Shown piece after piece: positions 1-9,078 of a stretch of 64,000 nucleotides of DNA. The position numbers and the translations under genes are program-made. Source of the stretch: JAIOQJ01 sp963718635 (GTDB lineage: Bacteria; Planctomycetota; Planctomycetia; Gemmatales; Gemmataceae); assembly GCA_963718635.1 (NCBI GenBank), contig OY970367.1, positions 1,798,001-1,862,000 on the forward strand, given 5' to 3'. The number at the start of each line of letters is the position of its first letter. The stretch's first letter is position 1. Below the pieces are notes generated by a model that did not search any database, was not told the DNA's origin, and saw only the letters and a program-made list of their open reading frames with translations.

Positions 1-1364
1 AAATTCGGCAAGATTCGCTCTCGGTAGTTTTCAACGATCGCCCGGCTGCTTTGATAACGAGCCATTGCGTCTGCCAGGCGAACCGAGAGATCGTTTCGCC
101 GGGCCTTGAGATCTTCAAGCGCTCGCGACCACTGAGCCCAAGAAGCCCGAATGTTCCCTTGATTGCGATCGAACACTGGCAGTGTAAAGCCGATCTGCAG
201 GCTTACCTGGTTATTGCCGACGGAGTTGTCGTGTTGCAAAATCGTCGAGGTTGTCAGATCGGGGATTGGCGTCACTTTCGCCAGGCGGAGATGATATTGA
301 GCCTGCAGGATGGTGTTTTGGGCGGTCAGCACATCCGTATGGTTTTCGAGAATCCGCTGCCGTGCCTGCTCGGGGTCAAAGATCGGCAACGGTGCGTCCG
401 TCGAACCTGCCAGTTCTTCCAACGACCAATCGGGAGCGCCGACCGACGCGGCTAGTTGCTTCCACGCGGCGAGATAGCGATTGCCTGCCGTGATATAGAG
501 GTTGCGCGCCTGCATCGCTTGAGCATAGAGCTGCAAAGGCTCGTAGCCCGCTGTCTCGCCCGTAGCTACTTGGCGCAGTTGCAAGCGATAAACTTCATCC
601 GCCAGTTCTGCAAGGGTCCGGCTCACAGTCATCGTTTCGCGCACCACCAAGACGGCAAAATAATGAGAACGCACTTGCGTCAACACATCTATTTGTGATC
701 GACGTAACGCGATCTGTGCATTGGCATAATCCATCCCGGCTGCAGCCCGAGCAAGTGTGAGCTTGCCGCAGGTCTTGATCAGCTGCTGGATAAACGCGCC
801 CTGTTGGCCGGCGTTGTTCTTCGGCAGGGGGCCCGGTTGAATCTGATCCCCCTGATAGCCAATGTGCGGGTTCGGATAGAGACCCGCTTGAACCATGATG
901 CCATAGGATGCCTCGGCGTCGGCGGCCGCGCGAGATATCACGGGATTACGCTGTAAGGCGGTCATTTGCAAATCTGCCAGGCTATTGCGCTGGCCTGTTG
1001 TCGAGATGGCGGGTGTAGCGACCGGCATCAGTGGCGGCAGGACCGGGTAGGCCTTCCGAATTTTCGCTTCACGTTCTTCGCGAGAAAGATCCCTCAACCC
1101 GGAGACGGCAATCGGGTCGGCATCGGCGCCGGGCAATGCGGCGGGCAAGCGAAAAGGCTCGTTCGTGTGAATCGCTTCTTTTTGGAATACAACCGGCTGT
1201 ACGCCGTTTTGAACGCGATGTTCCGAGGCAGCCGTCCAAACTACTTCAGGCGCATAGGAATCGGCAGGCTTGAAAGCGATCGGCCTATCCCACGAGGCGC
1301 AGCCGGCCAAAAGGCCAAAAGCCGTCGGCGCCAGCCATCGGGTAAATCGCGCCACAACCGGCAT
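1..1364 (-). CDS. TolC family outer-membrane efflux protein (C-terminus cut off)
   Basis: Outer-membrane channel component of a tripartite efflux or type I secretion system. Reading the minus strand from ATG at 1364 gives about 454 residues before the window edge. The N-terminus has a lipoprotein signal with a lipobox (LLAGC, Cys about residue 22). A proline-rich linker follows, then long alpha-helical segments typical of TolC (LADLQMTALQRNPVISRA; DVLTQVRSHYFAVL; beta-strand stretch VSLQIGFTLPVFDRNQGNI). An AAGGGG-like ribosome site precedes the ATG. The partner pump and adaptor genes should lie beyond position 1. The plus-strand ORFs over this stretch are shadows. The family call is firm; the exported substrate is unknown. 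Confidence 0.88.
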   Translation of the reverse strand, partial: MPVVARFTRWLAPTAFGLLAGCASWDRPIAFKPADSYAPEVVWTAASEHRVQNGVQPVVFQKEAIHTNEPFRLPAALPGADADPIAVSGLRDLSREEREAKIRKAYPVLPPLMPVATPAISTTGQRNSLADLQMTALQRNPVISRAAADAEASYGIMVQAGLYPNPHIGYQGDQIQPGPLPKNNAGQQGAFIQQLIKTCGKLTLARAAAGMDYANAQIALRRSQIDVLTQVRSHYFAVLVVRETMTVSRTLAELADEVYRLQLRQVATGETAGYEPLQLYAQAMQARNLYITAGNRYLAAWKQLAASVGAPDWSLEELAGSTDAPLPIFDPEQARQRILENHTDVLTAQNTILQAQYHLRLAKVTPIPDLTTSTILQHDNSVGNNQVSLQIGFTLPVFDRNQGNIRASWAQWSRALEDLKARRNDLSVRLADAMARYQSSRAIVENYRERILPN

Positions 1365-1460
1365 TACCACCCCTTGATTAGATCGAATGTTAATTTGTAT
1401 CGGTTGTAACGGCCCAGGAACTTGAGCTTTACAGCTTGCTGTTGTGTACGCCAGCCAGCC

Positions 1461-1530
1461 GCGAGCGTGAATGACTGGAATTAGCCCCTAATGCAATGCA
1501 GAGAAAAATTATCCGGTCGTTCACGCTCGC
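1461..1530. repeat. Imperfect inverted repeat in the TolC/PRC-barrel gap
   Basis: The arms at 1461-1478 (GCGAGCGTGAATGACTGG) and 1513-1530 pair at 16 of 18 positions, with a 34 bp spacer. It lies between divergent genes and resembles the other GCGAGC-type palindromes of the window. The rest of the 1365-1619 gap should hold both promoters, but no convincing promoter boxes were identified. Confidence 0.55.
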
Positions 1531-1619
1531 GCTCGCCAATCCTGTTGGCATGTAATGTGCGGCAATAAGTGCGATCTGAGCATTCTGGTCAGATCATTTC
1601 GAGCCCTTAGGAGAACGTG

Positions 1620-2078
1620 ATGATGACAGGCATTCGTCGAATCTTACCTTTATGCGCCCTTCTGGCAGTAGGGAGCGTTGCATCGTCTGCCCACGCTCAA
1701 CAAGTGCCTCCTCCAAAAGATCCAAATGCCCAGGCGCCGAAGGAATATCGCGTCAAGCAGATTCTCGGCACGAAAATCCACATTCAAGGCAACATCGCTA
1801 TTGGCACGGTGGACGATGTCGTCTTTGGTGAAGATGGACGTATCGAGTACTTGCTCGTTCTGAACGACGGCAAGTTCGTCACCGTGCCGTGGAAGGCCGC
1901 GACCTTCAACTTCGATAAACAAGTTGGCGTCGTCAATCTGACACCGGAACAGTATCGGGTCATCCCCAACTATGGTCTGGGAATTTTCCCGCGTTTTCTC
2001 GCGCCGACCTATCGGGTTGAGACCTATAAATACTATGGGTTAACGCCTGAAGAACGTCGTGTTGAACGGGCGCCCTGA
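1620..2078 (+). CDS. Secreted PRC-barrel domain protein
   Basis: About 152 residues. It has a Sec signal peptide ending near AHAQQ, then a PRC-barrel-like domain (KQILGTKIHIQGNIAIGTVDDVVF, strands VEYLLVLNDGKFVTVPWKA). PRC-barrel proteins of this kind are common in planctomycetes; the role is unknown, and the fold in general binds partner proteins or ligands. A strong AGGAG at 1609-1613 precedes two consecutive ATGs (1620 and 1623); either could be used, and the in-frame GTG at 1617 is too close to the ribosome site. A rho-independent terminator follows immediately, so the gene is probably monocistronic. Confidence 0.85.
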   Translation: MMTGIRRILPLCALLAVGSVASSAHAQQVPPPKDPNAQAPKEYRVKQILGTKIHIQGNIAIGTVDDVVFGEDGRIEYLLVLNDGKFVTVPWKAATFNFDKQVGVVNLTPEQYRVIPNYGLGIFPRFLAPTYRVETYKYYGLTPEERRVERAP

Positions 2079-2107
2079 ACAAACTTTCCATGTCCATGAC
2101 AACGCAA

Positions 2108-2138
2108 GGCTCGCGGTAAAACCGCGAGCCCTTTTTTT
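2108..2138 (+). terminator. Rho-independent terminator after the PRC-barrel gene
   Basis: Perfect 10 bp stem GGCTCGCGGT / ACCGCGAGCC (2108-2117 and 2121-2130) with an AAA loop, followed by a T7 tract at 2132-2138, 30 bp after the stop codon. Confidence 0.93.
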
Positions 2139-2434
2139 ACCCGGTTCGAAAAGCCGTGTACGAAATAAACCGTTTGAACAACTTATCCTATGCGTTGTTA
2201 ACGTTTGAAACCTTCGGCGTGAATGACGCGCAAAACGCTCCGGCTTCGTTTCGAAAGGATTAACAGGATATACAGTATGACCTAGGGCTTCCTATCCAGT
2301 CTCTCTCGTTAATCCTGTCTGAATTTGTTCCTTGGCTCGTCCCCGATCCACACTAAGTGCGCGAAAGCGCTCCGCTGCACAAAGCGGTCGCGTCGCCGCT
2401 AACCAGGTAGTGCATGGCTATTGCCAACCCCTTT
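2139..2434. repeat. Gap between the PRC-barrel and hemF genes with repeat fragments
   Basis: No gene is seen. The stretch holds a small inverted pair (AGGATTAAC near 2256 and GTTAATCCT near 2308). A copy of a repeat core near 2360-2400 (CGCTCCGCTGCACAAAGC followed by GCGTCGC) recurs in more complete form at 21274-21348 and again near 28466. Confidence 0.5.
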
Positions 2435-3328
2435 CTAAACTTCATCCAACTCCGCCGCCCAATCCCGAGGCTTCAGATAGTAGTCGTAAAGCTCGGCTTC
2501 TGGCGAGCCTTTCTCCGGTTGCCAGTTGTATTCATAGCGCACCATCGGCGGCAACGACATAAGGATCGATTCGATGCGGCCGCCGGTCTTCAGGCCAAAG
2601 ATAGTGCCGCGATCGTAGAGGAGATTGAACTCGACATAACGGCCACGTCGGTATTCCTGAAAACGCCGTTCTAGTTCGGTCCAAGTCAATTCCTTACGGC
2701 GTTCCACGATTGGTATGTAAGCCGGATTAAAAGCCTCGGCGGCTTCACGGACGAAGGCAAAGACTTGCTCGAAATCGCCATCGAGATAATCGAAGAATAT
2801 GCCGCCGACGCCGCGCGGTTCCTGGCGATGGGGAAGGAAGAAATAGTCGTCGCAGTGTTTTTTCATTTTCGCGTAATCAGCGATAGCGGGGTGCGCCGCA
2901 CACGCTTTTTGCCAGGAGCGATGGAAGTGAACGACGTCTTCCTTGAAAGGATAATACGGCGTAAGATCGCCGCCGCCGCCGAACCACCATTTCCCGCCCT
3001 TGGTAAGAAAACGAAAGTTGGCATGAACTGTCGGTATAAAAGGGCTGCGCGGATGCAAAACCAGTGAGATGCCGGTAGCGGTGAATGCTGTGCCTTCGCC
3101 CGGCACCTGCTTGGCGAACTCGGGCGACATCTCGCCGAAGACTTCGGAGAAATTGACGCCTGCTTTCTCGAAGACGCCGCCATCGACCAACACGCGCGAG
3201 CGACCGCCGCCGCCTCCTTCGCGCTGCCAGGAGTCTTCGACGAAAGATTTGCTGCCGTCTGCATGCGCCAGTGCAGCGCAGATACGATCTTGAAGATCCT
3301 GAAAGTAGTCAATGCAGACGGCATGCAT
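2435..3328 (-). CDS. hemF: Oxygen-dependent coproporphyrinogen III oxidase
   Basis: Catalyses oxidative decarboxylation of coproporphyrinogen III to protoporphyrinogen IX in heme synthesis (cytoplasmic). HemF hallmarks are clear: SWQREGGGGGRSRV, GGGGDLTPYYPF, CDDYFFLPHRQEPRGVGG and the C-terminal RGRYVEFNLLYDRGT / LMSLPPMVRYEYNW block. From ATG at 3328 the protein is 297 residues, the normal family length. The frame stays open upstream to an ATG at 3454 that has a much better ribosome site (GGAGAGGGAAG). Using that start would translate a 79 bp palindromic repeat into a 42-residue N-terminal extension. I prefer 3328 on family length but the ribosome site argues for 3454. Confidence 0.93.
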   Translation of the reverse strand: MHAVCIDYFQDLQDRICAALAHADGSKSFVEDSWQREGGGGGRSRVLVDGGVFEKAGVNFSEVFGEMSPEFAKQVPGEGTAFTATGISLVLHPRSPFIPTVHANFRFLTKGGKWWFGGGGDLTPYYPFKEDVVHFHRSWQKACAAHPAIADYAKMKKHCDDYFFLPHRQEPRGVGGIFFDYLDGDFEQVFAFVREAAEAFNPAYIPIVERRKELTWTELERRFQEYRRGRYVEFNLLYDRGTIFGLKTGGRIESILMSLPPMVRYEYNWQPEKGSPEAELYDYYLKPRDWAAELDEV

Positions 3329-3346
3329 GCCAGCTGCATCAATCGA

Positions 3347-3425
3347 TTTAGGCGAGCCGGGTGCGTGAGCGACCGGAGTAGTTGAGCGGCTTTCTCCGGT
3401 CGCTGACGCTCCCGGCTCGCCTAAA
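3347..3425. repeat. 79 bp palindromic repeat in the 5' end of hemF
   Basis: 32 bp arms at 3347-3378 and 3394-3425 differ at two positions around a 15 bp loop. The arm starts TTTAGGCGAGCCGGG. A second copy of the family lies at 53665-53754. The element is read through in the hemF frame without a stop, giving a peptide that begins LGEPGASATGE. Confidence 0.9.
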
Positions 3426-3854
3426 CTGCCGGAATCGCTTTCCGCACCCTGCATAACGCTTCCCTCTCCGCTCTGAACACAGCCCAGCAACTGTTAGGAT
3501 AGGCGAATGGAAGCAATCTACATGGGGACTGAGATTCTCGATCGCAGCCACAGATGAAACACAGAACTACACGGATAAAATCGAATACGTTTAAATAAAT
3601 TCCGTCGATAATGAACTAAAACAGACAGAGAGGATGGACAGGAGGAACAGGATAAAGGCTTATTTGCATTTATCCTGTTCCTCCTGTCCATCCTGTCGTT
3701 GACGAACCCGAATAATCTAGAGGCGAGTTCTCAAGCGTGCAAGAGACGTTGTATATATCCGTGTTTCGTCTGTGTTTCATCCGTGGCTAATGCATTTCGG
3801 TTTGACATTTGCCGCCTTTGCTTGAAATTCTTTTGTTGGGCGAGGCAAAGTCCG
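3426..3854. repeat. Gap upstream of hemF with a 26 bp perfect inverted repeat
   Basis: Arms at 3631-3656 and 3669-3694 are perfect complements (AGGATGGACAGGAGGAACAG start) separated by 12 bp. Outside them lies a looser pair: CCACAGATGAAACACAG near 3548 and CTGTGTTTCATCCGTGGCTAA near 3769. The second of these recurs near 38425. No gene was found here. Confidence 0.8.
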
Positions 3855-6610
3855 CTACCACGCATATTCCAGCGTGATATCCATCTTGCCCTCTTTCATC
3901 TCGATGGGGACAAGGAGTTCCTGTTTGCCGTCGCTGGTGCGAATGATCGGCGTGCTGGAACTGCCGACCATTATCTTCCAGCCGTCGATCTTGTACCAAC
4001 TATCGGTCGCCCCTTCGATCTTCTTGCCGACGGCAGCTCGGAAATAGAGCTTGCTCACTTTGCCTTCACCGGACAGTTTGAAGGTACGTTTCAGTGTTGT
4101 CTCTTTCGTTGTGACAGCGGGATTCGGGAAATCCTCTATCTTGATGCCATCAATGGAGTAATCGAACGTGGGCCGTTCGTCGGCCGTTAAACGATAACCG
4201 ATGAACTTGTAAGTATCGCTCTTGGTTGCGGTCTTGGGCCAGGGCGAATCCGCTTTCTCTAAGGAAGCGAAAGCAGGCCCGTTAGGGAAACTCATCACGT
4301 TGTCGCCGAGCGGCCCTTCGAACCCCTGACCGCGATCGGTCCAATGCTTCGCTGCATCAAAGAATGGCCCCTGCCAGATCATCGCCAGCCGAAGGTCGTT
4401 GGCGTCGAAGGCCAGGCTGATTTTTTCGGGATAGCCGACGGCAATGGCCCGGGTGCCGGCGCCTTGAATGAAATTGCGATAGATGATCGCTTCCTTGAAA
4501 GGCCTTAGCGGGATCGTCTTTTTGCCCAAGCCGAGCGGCAGCACCGCATCTTTGCCGGCCTCAGGTAAACGTAAATGGCCTCGATCTGTGTCGCCGCAGT
4601 GCCATCGAGAAGTTTCGGCAACGGGCTGGTGTTATTGGGGAAGCGCTCGGCATGCGCAGTTCCGGGTCGTACTTTCTGTGGTTCCAGAATGTAATAGTGG
4701 AACCAATCGCGCGTTACCCGCTTGGGCATCAGCGTCATATCGATGCCTTGAATGCCCTCGGCCTTCACGCCGTTGAACGTGTGACATTTAATGCACGAAA
4801 GCGCTTGCTCGCCGACGATATGCCGGCCGGTCGAACGCACCTTGGCTTCAGGAACATCAAAGGCGATAGTCGGTGTCGCGGGCACTTTATCGATGCCGGC
4901 AAAGAGCGGTTGGAGGTGGCCGACGTTCGCCTCGCCAAAGCCTGGCATGTTCGTCACCATGTAAGGCCGATCGTGCGAGCCTTTATCGACGATCTGTTTG
5001 AGATATTCGGGATTGATTTTGCTGCCGACGCCATCGAGCGGCGGCGGCACCCGGCCTTCATCGCCCATTTCGGGTTGGACGGTAAGGAAGTATTTATTCA
5101 GTTCATCCGATGGGCCGCCGACTTTATCGCGACTGTGACAGGCATAGCAGTTAAGTGCCGTCATCGTACGAGCGATTAGCGCTGCCGGCTCTTGGCTTTC
5201 AGGAGTGGGCGCTTTCAACGCTGCTTCCAGCGCTGCCTTTTGTTTGGCGCTCAGGTTGTAAATCGGCACGCCTTTGCCCGGCGTATCGCTCATGCAGCCA
5301 CCGGGCTTGAGCTTCGCCAGTGGGCTCGCGGTAAATGTGGAAACCAGTGGCTTCTTATCGACTTGCAACTGATGGCAATTAGCACAGCCTACGCTAGTAA
5401 AGAGGGCCTTGCCTTTCTGAACAAGTTCGGGGTTGATCGTCAGGCTATCTTCATCATCGGCTTTCGCGGCGCCTTTTAGTTCCAGCGCCGCTTTATCCGG
5501 GGCAATAAAGCCGGCTAAGGGTTGTTTAGCGATACCGGGGCCTTCCATTTCAACGAGAAGCTCGGCGCCACCCGCGCTCTGGAAGTAATCAACGACGATG
5601 TGATGAATGCCGGCCGTGAGCTTTGTTCTTCCGGAAACGGGAGTAGCCGGATGAATGCCATCGTTGTTCACGATTCGCTTGTCGTCAACGAGCAATCGGC
5701 TGCCGTCATCGCTGGCAAGGGTGAAGCCATATTCGCCGTCTTTTTCGAGCTTGATGTAACCATCGAAGCGCAGGGCGTAGTCGTTGTTGCGCTTGGCAGC
5801 CGAACTTAGATCGAACGCAGGGCCCGTGCCCGATTCCTTCGATTTGGTCCTGTTGAAATCGGGGAGTTTCTGCCAGGTGCCTTCGAAATAGGTGAAGTTC
5901 GTCACGCCGACCCCGCCGGGAAGAGCGACCTTAATTCCTTGAAGCAGATAGTTGGCGACATCGCGCGCATCTTTGCCTTGGACGAGGTGAGGCATCCGGC
6001 CGGCGGGACGAACCTTCAGCGGATTTTCGAGGAAAGCGGTCAAGCTGCCGACGGAGTATTTGGATTTCAAGTCGCCGAGAGGGACAGCGTAGGCCGGCGA
6101 ATCTTTCGAAGGTTGGCCGCCAAGATTGCGCGGTCCATGGCAGGCGACGCAGCCGATTCTAGCATAGGTTTCTTTACCGATCAACGATCCCTTGATGTCA
6201 GGCCGTTCGTGTCTGAAAGTCCCAGTGGAAGCTAGAAATTGGACGAGAGCCTCAATCTTCGCGGCCTTATCCGAGTCTTCGTTGAAAATGTTGGGCATCG
6301 TCGTGCCCGGCTTCACGGTATGAGGATCATTCAGAAAGTTCTTCAAGAAACTGATCCGGACGCGGTTCGCCACGCCATCCAGGTTCGGCGCCTGCTTACG
6401 CGAGTTGTCTTGCGCCTGATGGCAACTCACGCAGTTGAGCTCGCTCAGCAGAAGGCGTCCGCCCGTTGCCAGGTCGGCCTTGTCGCCCGTGTAAAAACGT
6501 TCGAAACCCGCAACGATCGGATGGGGGATATCCGCAGCGACGGCGCTATTAACTGTAGAAAATGCGATTGCGCATAGAAGGGCGACGACCGACGACCGAA
6601 GACCAGCCAT
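3855..6610 (-). CDS. Secreted five-heme cytochrome c with PA14 domain (frameshift near 4562)
   Basis: Periplasmic electron-transfer or sugar-binding cytochrome of the planctomycete type. It has a Sec signal (to about residue 26), then CxxCH heme sites CVSCH (about 60) and CVACH (154), a PA14-like domain (GYIKLEKDGEYGFTLASDDGSRLLVDD, about 240-370), and three more sites, CANCH, CYACH and CIKCH. The C-terminal about 220 residues lie in another frame: the first frame ends after AIYVYLRPAK, while the continuing frame reads EAGKDAVLPLGLGKKT. One base is missing near 4562. The C-terminal part is beta-rich and heme-free. The start at 6610 is chosen for its GAGGAAT ribosome site. No redox partner is adjacent. 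Confidence 0.87.
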
Positions 6611-6816
6611 TCGTGAATTCCTCATCAAAATAGAAAACGGCTCTGGCCGATTAGATGCTCGAGGCGGGTGATGCCAAACGCGGAAGGCGATTTAGCGATC
6701 TATCTATTGTGCCAGACGGCGAGCGTTTTGGCCATTGGCAATCAGCGAACCGGGACTGTTCTTCATAACCGAATAGAATCAAGTGCGTTGCCCGCTTCCT
6801 CTTTGCAGAGCCGTCC

Positions 6817-8028
6817 ATGGACAAAGCCATCGATCCCCTTGTCAAGCAGTCGGCTGCGGGAACCGATCTCGAAATCAAAGACGCCCAGCTGATTTTCTCA
6901 GCCGTCTGGGACGACCTGCACGAGAAGCATGGGAGGGACAACCTTCGTTTCCCACGCGAATTCATCTGGCTGGGCGGCGCCCCGGGCGCCGGCAAAGGAA
7001 CGAACACTCCCTTCATCGCCAAGGCACGCGATATCACCGCGCCGCCGATCGTCATCAGCGGATTGCTGACGACGCCGCAAGCGATTGCAATCAAAAATGC
7101 GGGAAAGATGGCTGGCGATCGCGAAGTCGTCGGCCTTCTTTTCGAGGAACTACTGGCGCCGCAGTATCACGATGGCGTCATCATCGATGGCTTTCCCCGC
7201 ACCAAAGTCCAGGTCGAATGTTTGAAGATGTTTTTTCACGCAATGATCGAGCTGCATAGCGAGTATCGGGCTACACCACTATCGCGCTACTTCCGCAAGC
7301 CAAACTTCCGCATTGCCTTGCTCTACGTCGGCCAGGAAGTAAGCGTGCAACGCCAGTTGAAGCGCGGCTTGGAGATCCAGGAATACAATCGTCAGGTCCG
7401 CGCCACCGGAGCGGGCGACTTGCTCGAAGAACGCGTCACCGACGTCGATCCCCAGTTGTGCCGTAACCGGTATAAGACCTTCAAAGACAGCACGTTCGAC
7501 GCGCTGCAATCGCTGCGTAAAATCTTTCACTTTCATTTCATTGATGCCGAGGGCGACCTCGTTGAGGTTCAGCGGAACATCCTGCAGGAGTTCACGTATC
7601 AAAGTTCGCTCGAACTGAGCCATGAAGTTTTCGATCTGCTGCGCGACATCCCCATCGCCAGCCAGTTGGCCTTGCACGCTCGGCAGGAACTTGTCGAACG
7701 GTTGGAAATGTACGAACAGGAATCCAAGCCAGTTTTTCAAAAAGTGGTGAAACTGGTCGAATGCAAGATGATTCCCATTGTGCGCACCCATGCGATGTCG
7801 GGCTATGCCCGCATCAATTCCGAAGACGAGCTGCTCGACGATCCGTTGGCCCTGCGCATCATGATCGACGTTCTTTCGGAACGCGGCTTTCATGCTTCGG
7901 TGGATATTCATCGCATGGATGTGCCGGTGCGCGTAAACCCGGAGACGTGGGAAATCATCAGCCGGATGAAGAAAGTTTATCGCATTGAAATCCGCTTCCA
8001 GCCTTCGGAAATCCGTCGAGGCCATTGA
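6817..8028 (+). CDS. Adenylate-kinase-like nucleoside monophosphate kinase with extra C-terminal domain
   Basis: 403 residues, about twice a normal adenylate kinase. The P-loop is GGAPGAGKGT (residues 53-62). The NMP-kinase signature DGFPRTK is at 124-130, and an arginine-rich segment GQEVSVQRQLKRGLEIQEYNR follows. The region after about residue 250 is not recognised; it is helical (SSLELSHEVFDLLRDIPIAS) and ends in a basic stretch. The enzyme probably phosphorylates a nucleoside monophosphate, but the extended architecture suggests a specialised substrate. The gene is translationally coupled to the next one (stop TGA overlaps ATG at 8028). The canonical adk with the translation genes is not in the window. 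Confidence 0.8.
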   Translation: MDKAIDPLVKQSAAGTDLEIKDAQLIFSAVWDDLHEKHGRDNLRFPREFIWLGGAPGAGKGTNTPFIAKARDITAPPIVISGLLTTPQAIAIKNAGKMAGDREVVGLLFEELLAPQYHDGVIIDGFPRTKVQVECLKMFFHAMIELHSEYRATPLSRYFRKPNFRIALLYVGQEVSVQRQLKRGLEIQEYNRQVRATGAGDLLEERVTDVDPQLCRNRYKTFKDSTFDALQSLRKIFHFHFIDAEGDLVEVQRNILQEFTYQSSLELSHEVFDLLRDIPIASQLALHARQELVERLEMYEQESKPVFQKVVKLVECKMIPIVRTHAMSGYARINSEDELLDDPLALRIMIDVLSERGFHASVDIHRMDVPVRVNPETWEIISRMKKVYRIEIRFQPSEIRRGH

Positions 8029-9023
8029 TGAGAAGCATCGTTTTCGACCAACCCGGCGATCCCCGGCAAGTGCTGTCGCTTCGCGAGATGCCGATGCCCG
8101 AGCCTTTGCCCGGCCAAGTGCTGGTGCGCATGATCGCCAGCCCGATCAATCCTTCCGACTTGATTTACATTACCGGCACATACAATCTGGCGCCCGCGCT
8201 CCCCGCTACGCCCGGCTTCGAAGGCGTCGGCATTGTGGAACGCTCGGGAGGCGGACTTCTCGGCCGGATGTGCGTGGGCAAGCGCGTCGTCGTCATTAAC
8301 GATCGGACCGGCAACTGGCGCGATTACACCATCGTTCCCGCGCGACAAGTCGTGCCGATCCCCGATGACATCAGCGATGAACAAGCCGCCTGTTTCTTCG
8401 TAAATCCGGCAACAGCGGTAGTGATGACCGAAAAAGTTCTCTGCATCGCGCGCGGTGAATGGCTGCTGCAAAGCGCTGCCGGCAGTTCGCTGGGACGCAT
8501 GATCATCCGCTTGGGCAAGCATGTTGGTTTCCGCACGCTGAACATCGTGCGACGGCAGCAAACGGCCGACGAGTTGAAACAACTCGGCGCGGATGAAGTG
8601 ATCGTGGCCGAAGGCTTGCAAGTGGCAGAGAGAGTTCGAGCGTTCACTCAGGGCAAGGGAGTGCGCTTCGCCATCGACCCGGTCGGCGGCGCAACGGGCA
8701 GCGCTGTACTGGCGTCGCTTGGCGACGGTGGACGCGCGCTTCTCTATGGCCTATTAACCGGCGAGTCGATCTCGCTCGACCCGCGAGCATTCCTGAGCGG
8801 CAGCAAACGGGTGGAAGGCTTTCTGCTTTCCGATTGGGCGAAACAGCAAAATGTCGTAACGCTGTTAAGGCTCACTCGCCGCGTTACGCATTTGATGCGC
8901 CAAGGCATCCTGACCACTGATCGAGTCGTCGCCTATCCGCTGGAAGAATTCGCCCAAGCGATCGAGAAAGCGATGGCGTCTGGAAAAGATGCGAAGGTGA
9001 TCTTCAAGATTAGCGAACGATAA
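8028..9023 (+). CDS. MDR-family NAD(P)H-dependent oxidoreductase (quinone/enoyl reductase type)
   Basis: About 331 residues. The N-terminal GroES-like domain has the MDR pattern PLPGQVLVRMIASPINPSDL and PGFEGVG. The Rossmann domain carries AAGSSLGRMIIRLGKHVG. Zinc-ligand cysteines of classical alcohol dehydrogenases are not evident, which favours a reductase of the MECR/quinone type. The ATG at 8028 overlaps the upstream stop (TGATG), so the two genes form an operon. The TTG at 8025 is a less likely start. The sequence ends VIFKISER at a normal family terminus. The substrate cannot be told from sequence. Confidence 0.86.
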   Translation: MRSIVFDQPGDPRQVLSLREMPMPEPLPGQVLVRMIASPINPSDLIYITGTYNLAPALPATPGFEGVGIVERSGGGLLGRMCVGKRVVVINDRTGNWRDYTIVPARQVVPIPDDISDEQAACFFVNPATAVVMTEKVLCIARGEWLLQSAAGSSLGRMIIRLGKHVGFRTLNIVRRQQTADELKQLGADEVIVAEGLQVAERVRAFTQGKGVRFAIDPVGGATGSAVLASLGDGGRALLYGLLTGESISLDPRAFLSGSKRVEGFLLSDWAKQQNVVTLLRLTRRVTHLMRQGILTTDRVVAYPLEEFAQAIEKAMASGKDAKVIFKISER

Positions 9024-9027
9024 AACT

Positions 9028-9043
9028 CCGGCTAGAAAGCCGG
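9028..9043. terminator. Possible transcription-termination hairpin between convergent genes
   Basis: Perfect 6 bp stem CCGGCT / AGCCGG with an AGAA loop, located between the converging oxidoreductase and DUF1552 genes. There is no T-tract, so it is only a candidate bidirectional stop. Confidence 0.35.
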
Positions 9044-9078
9044 GGCTGAGTGGCTCGGGCTTTTCTCAGACAGCCATG

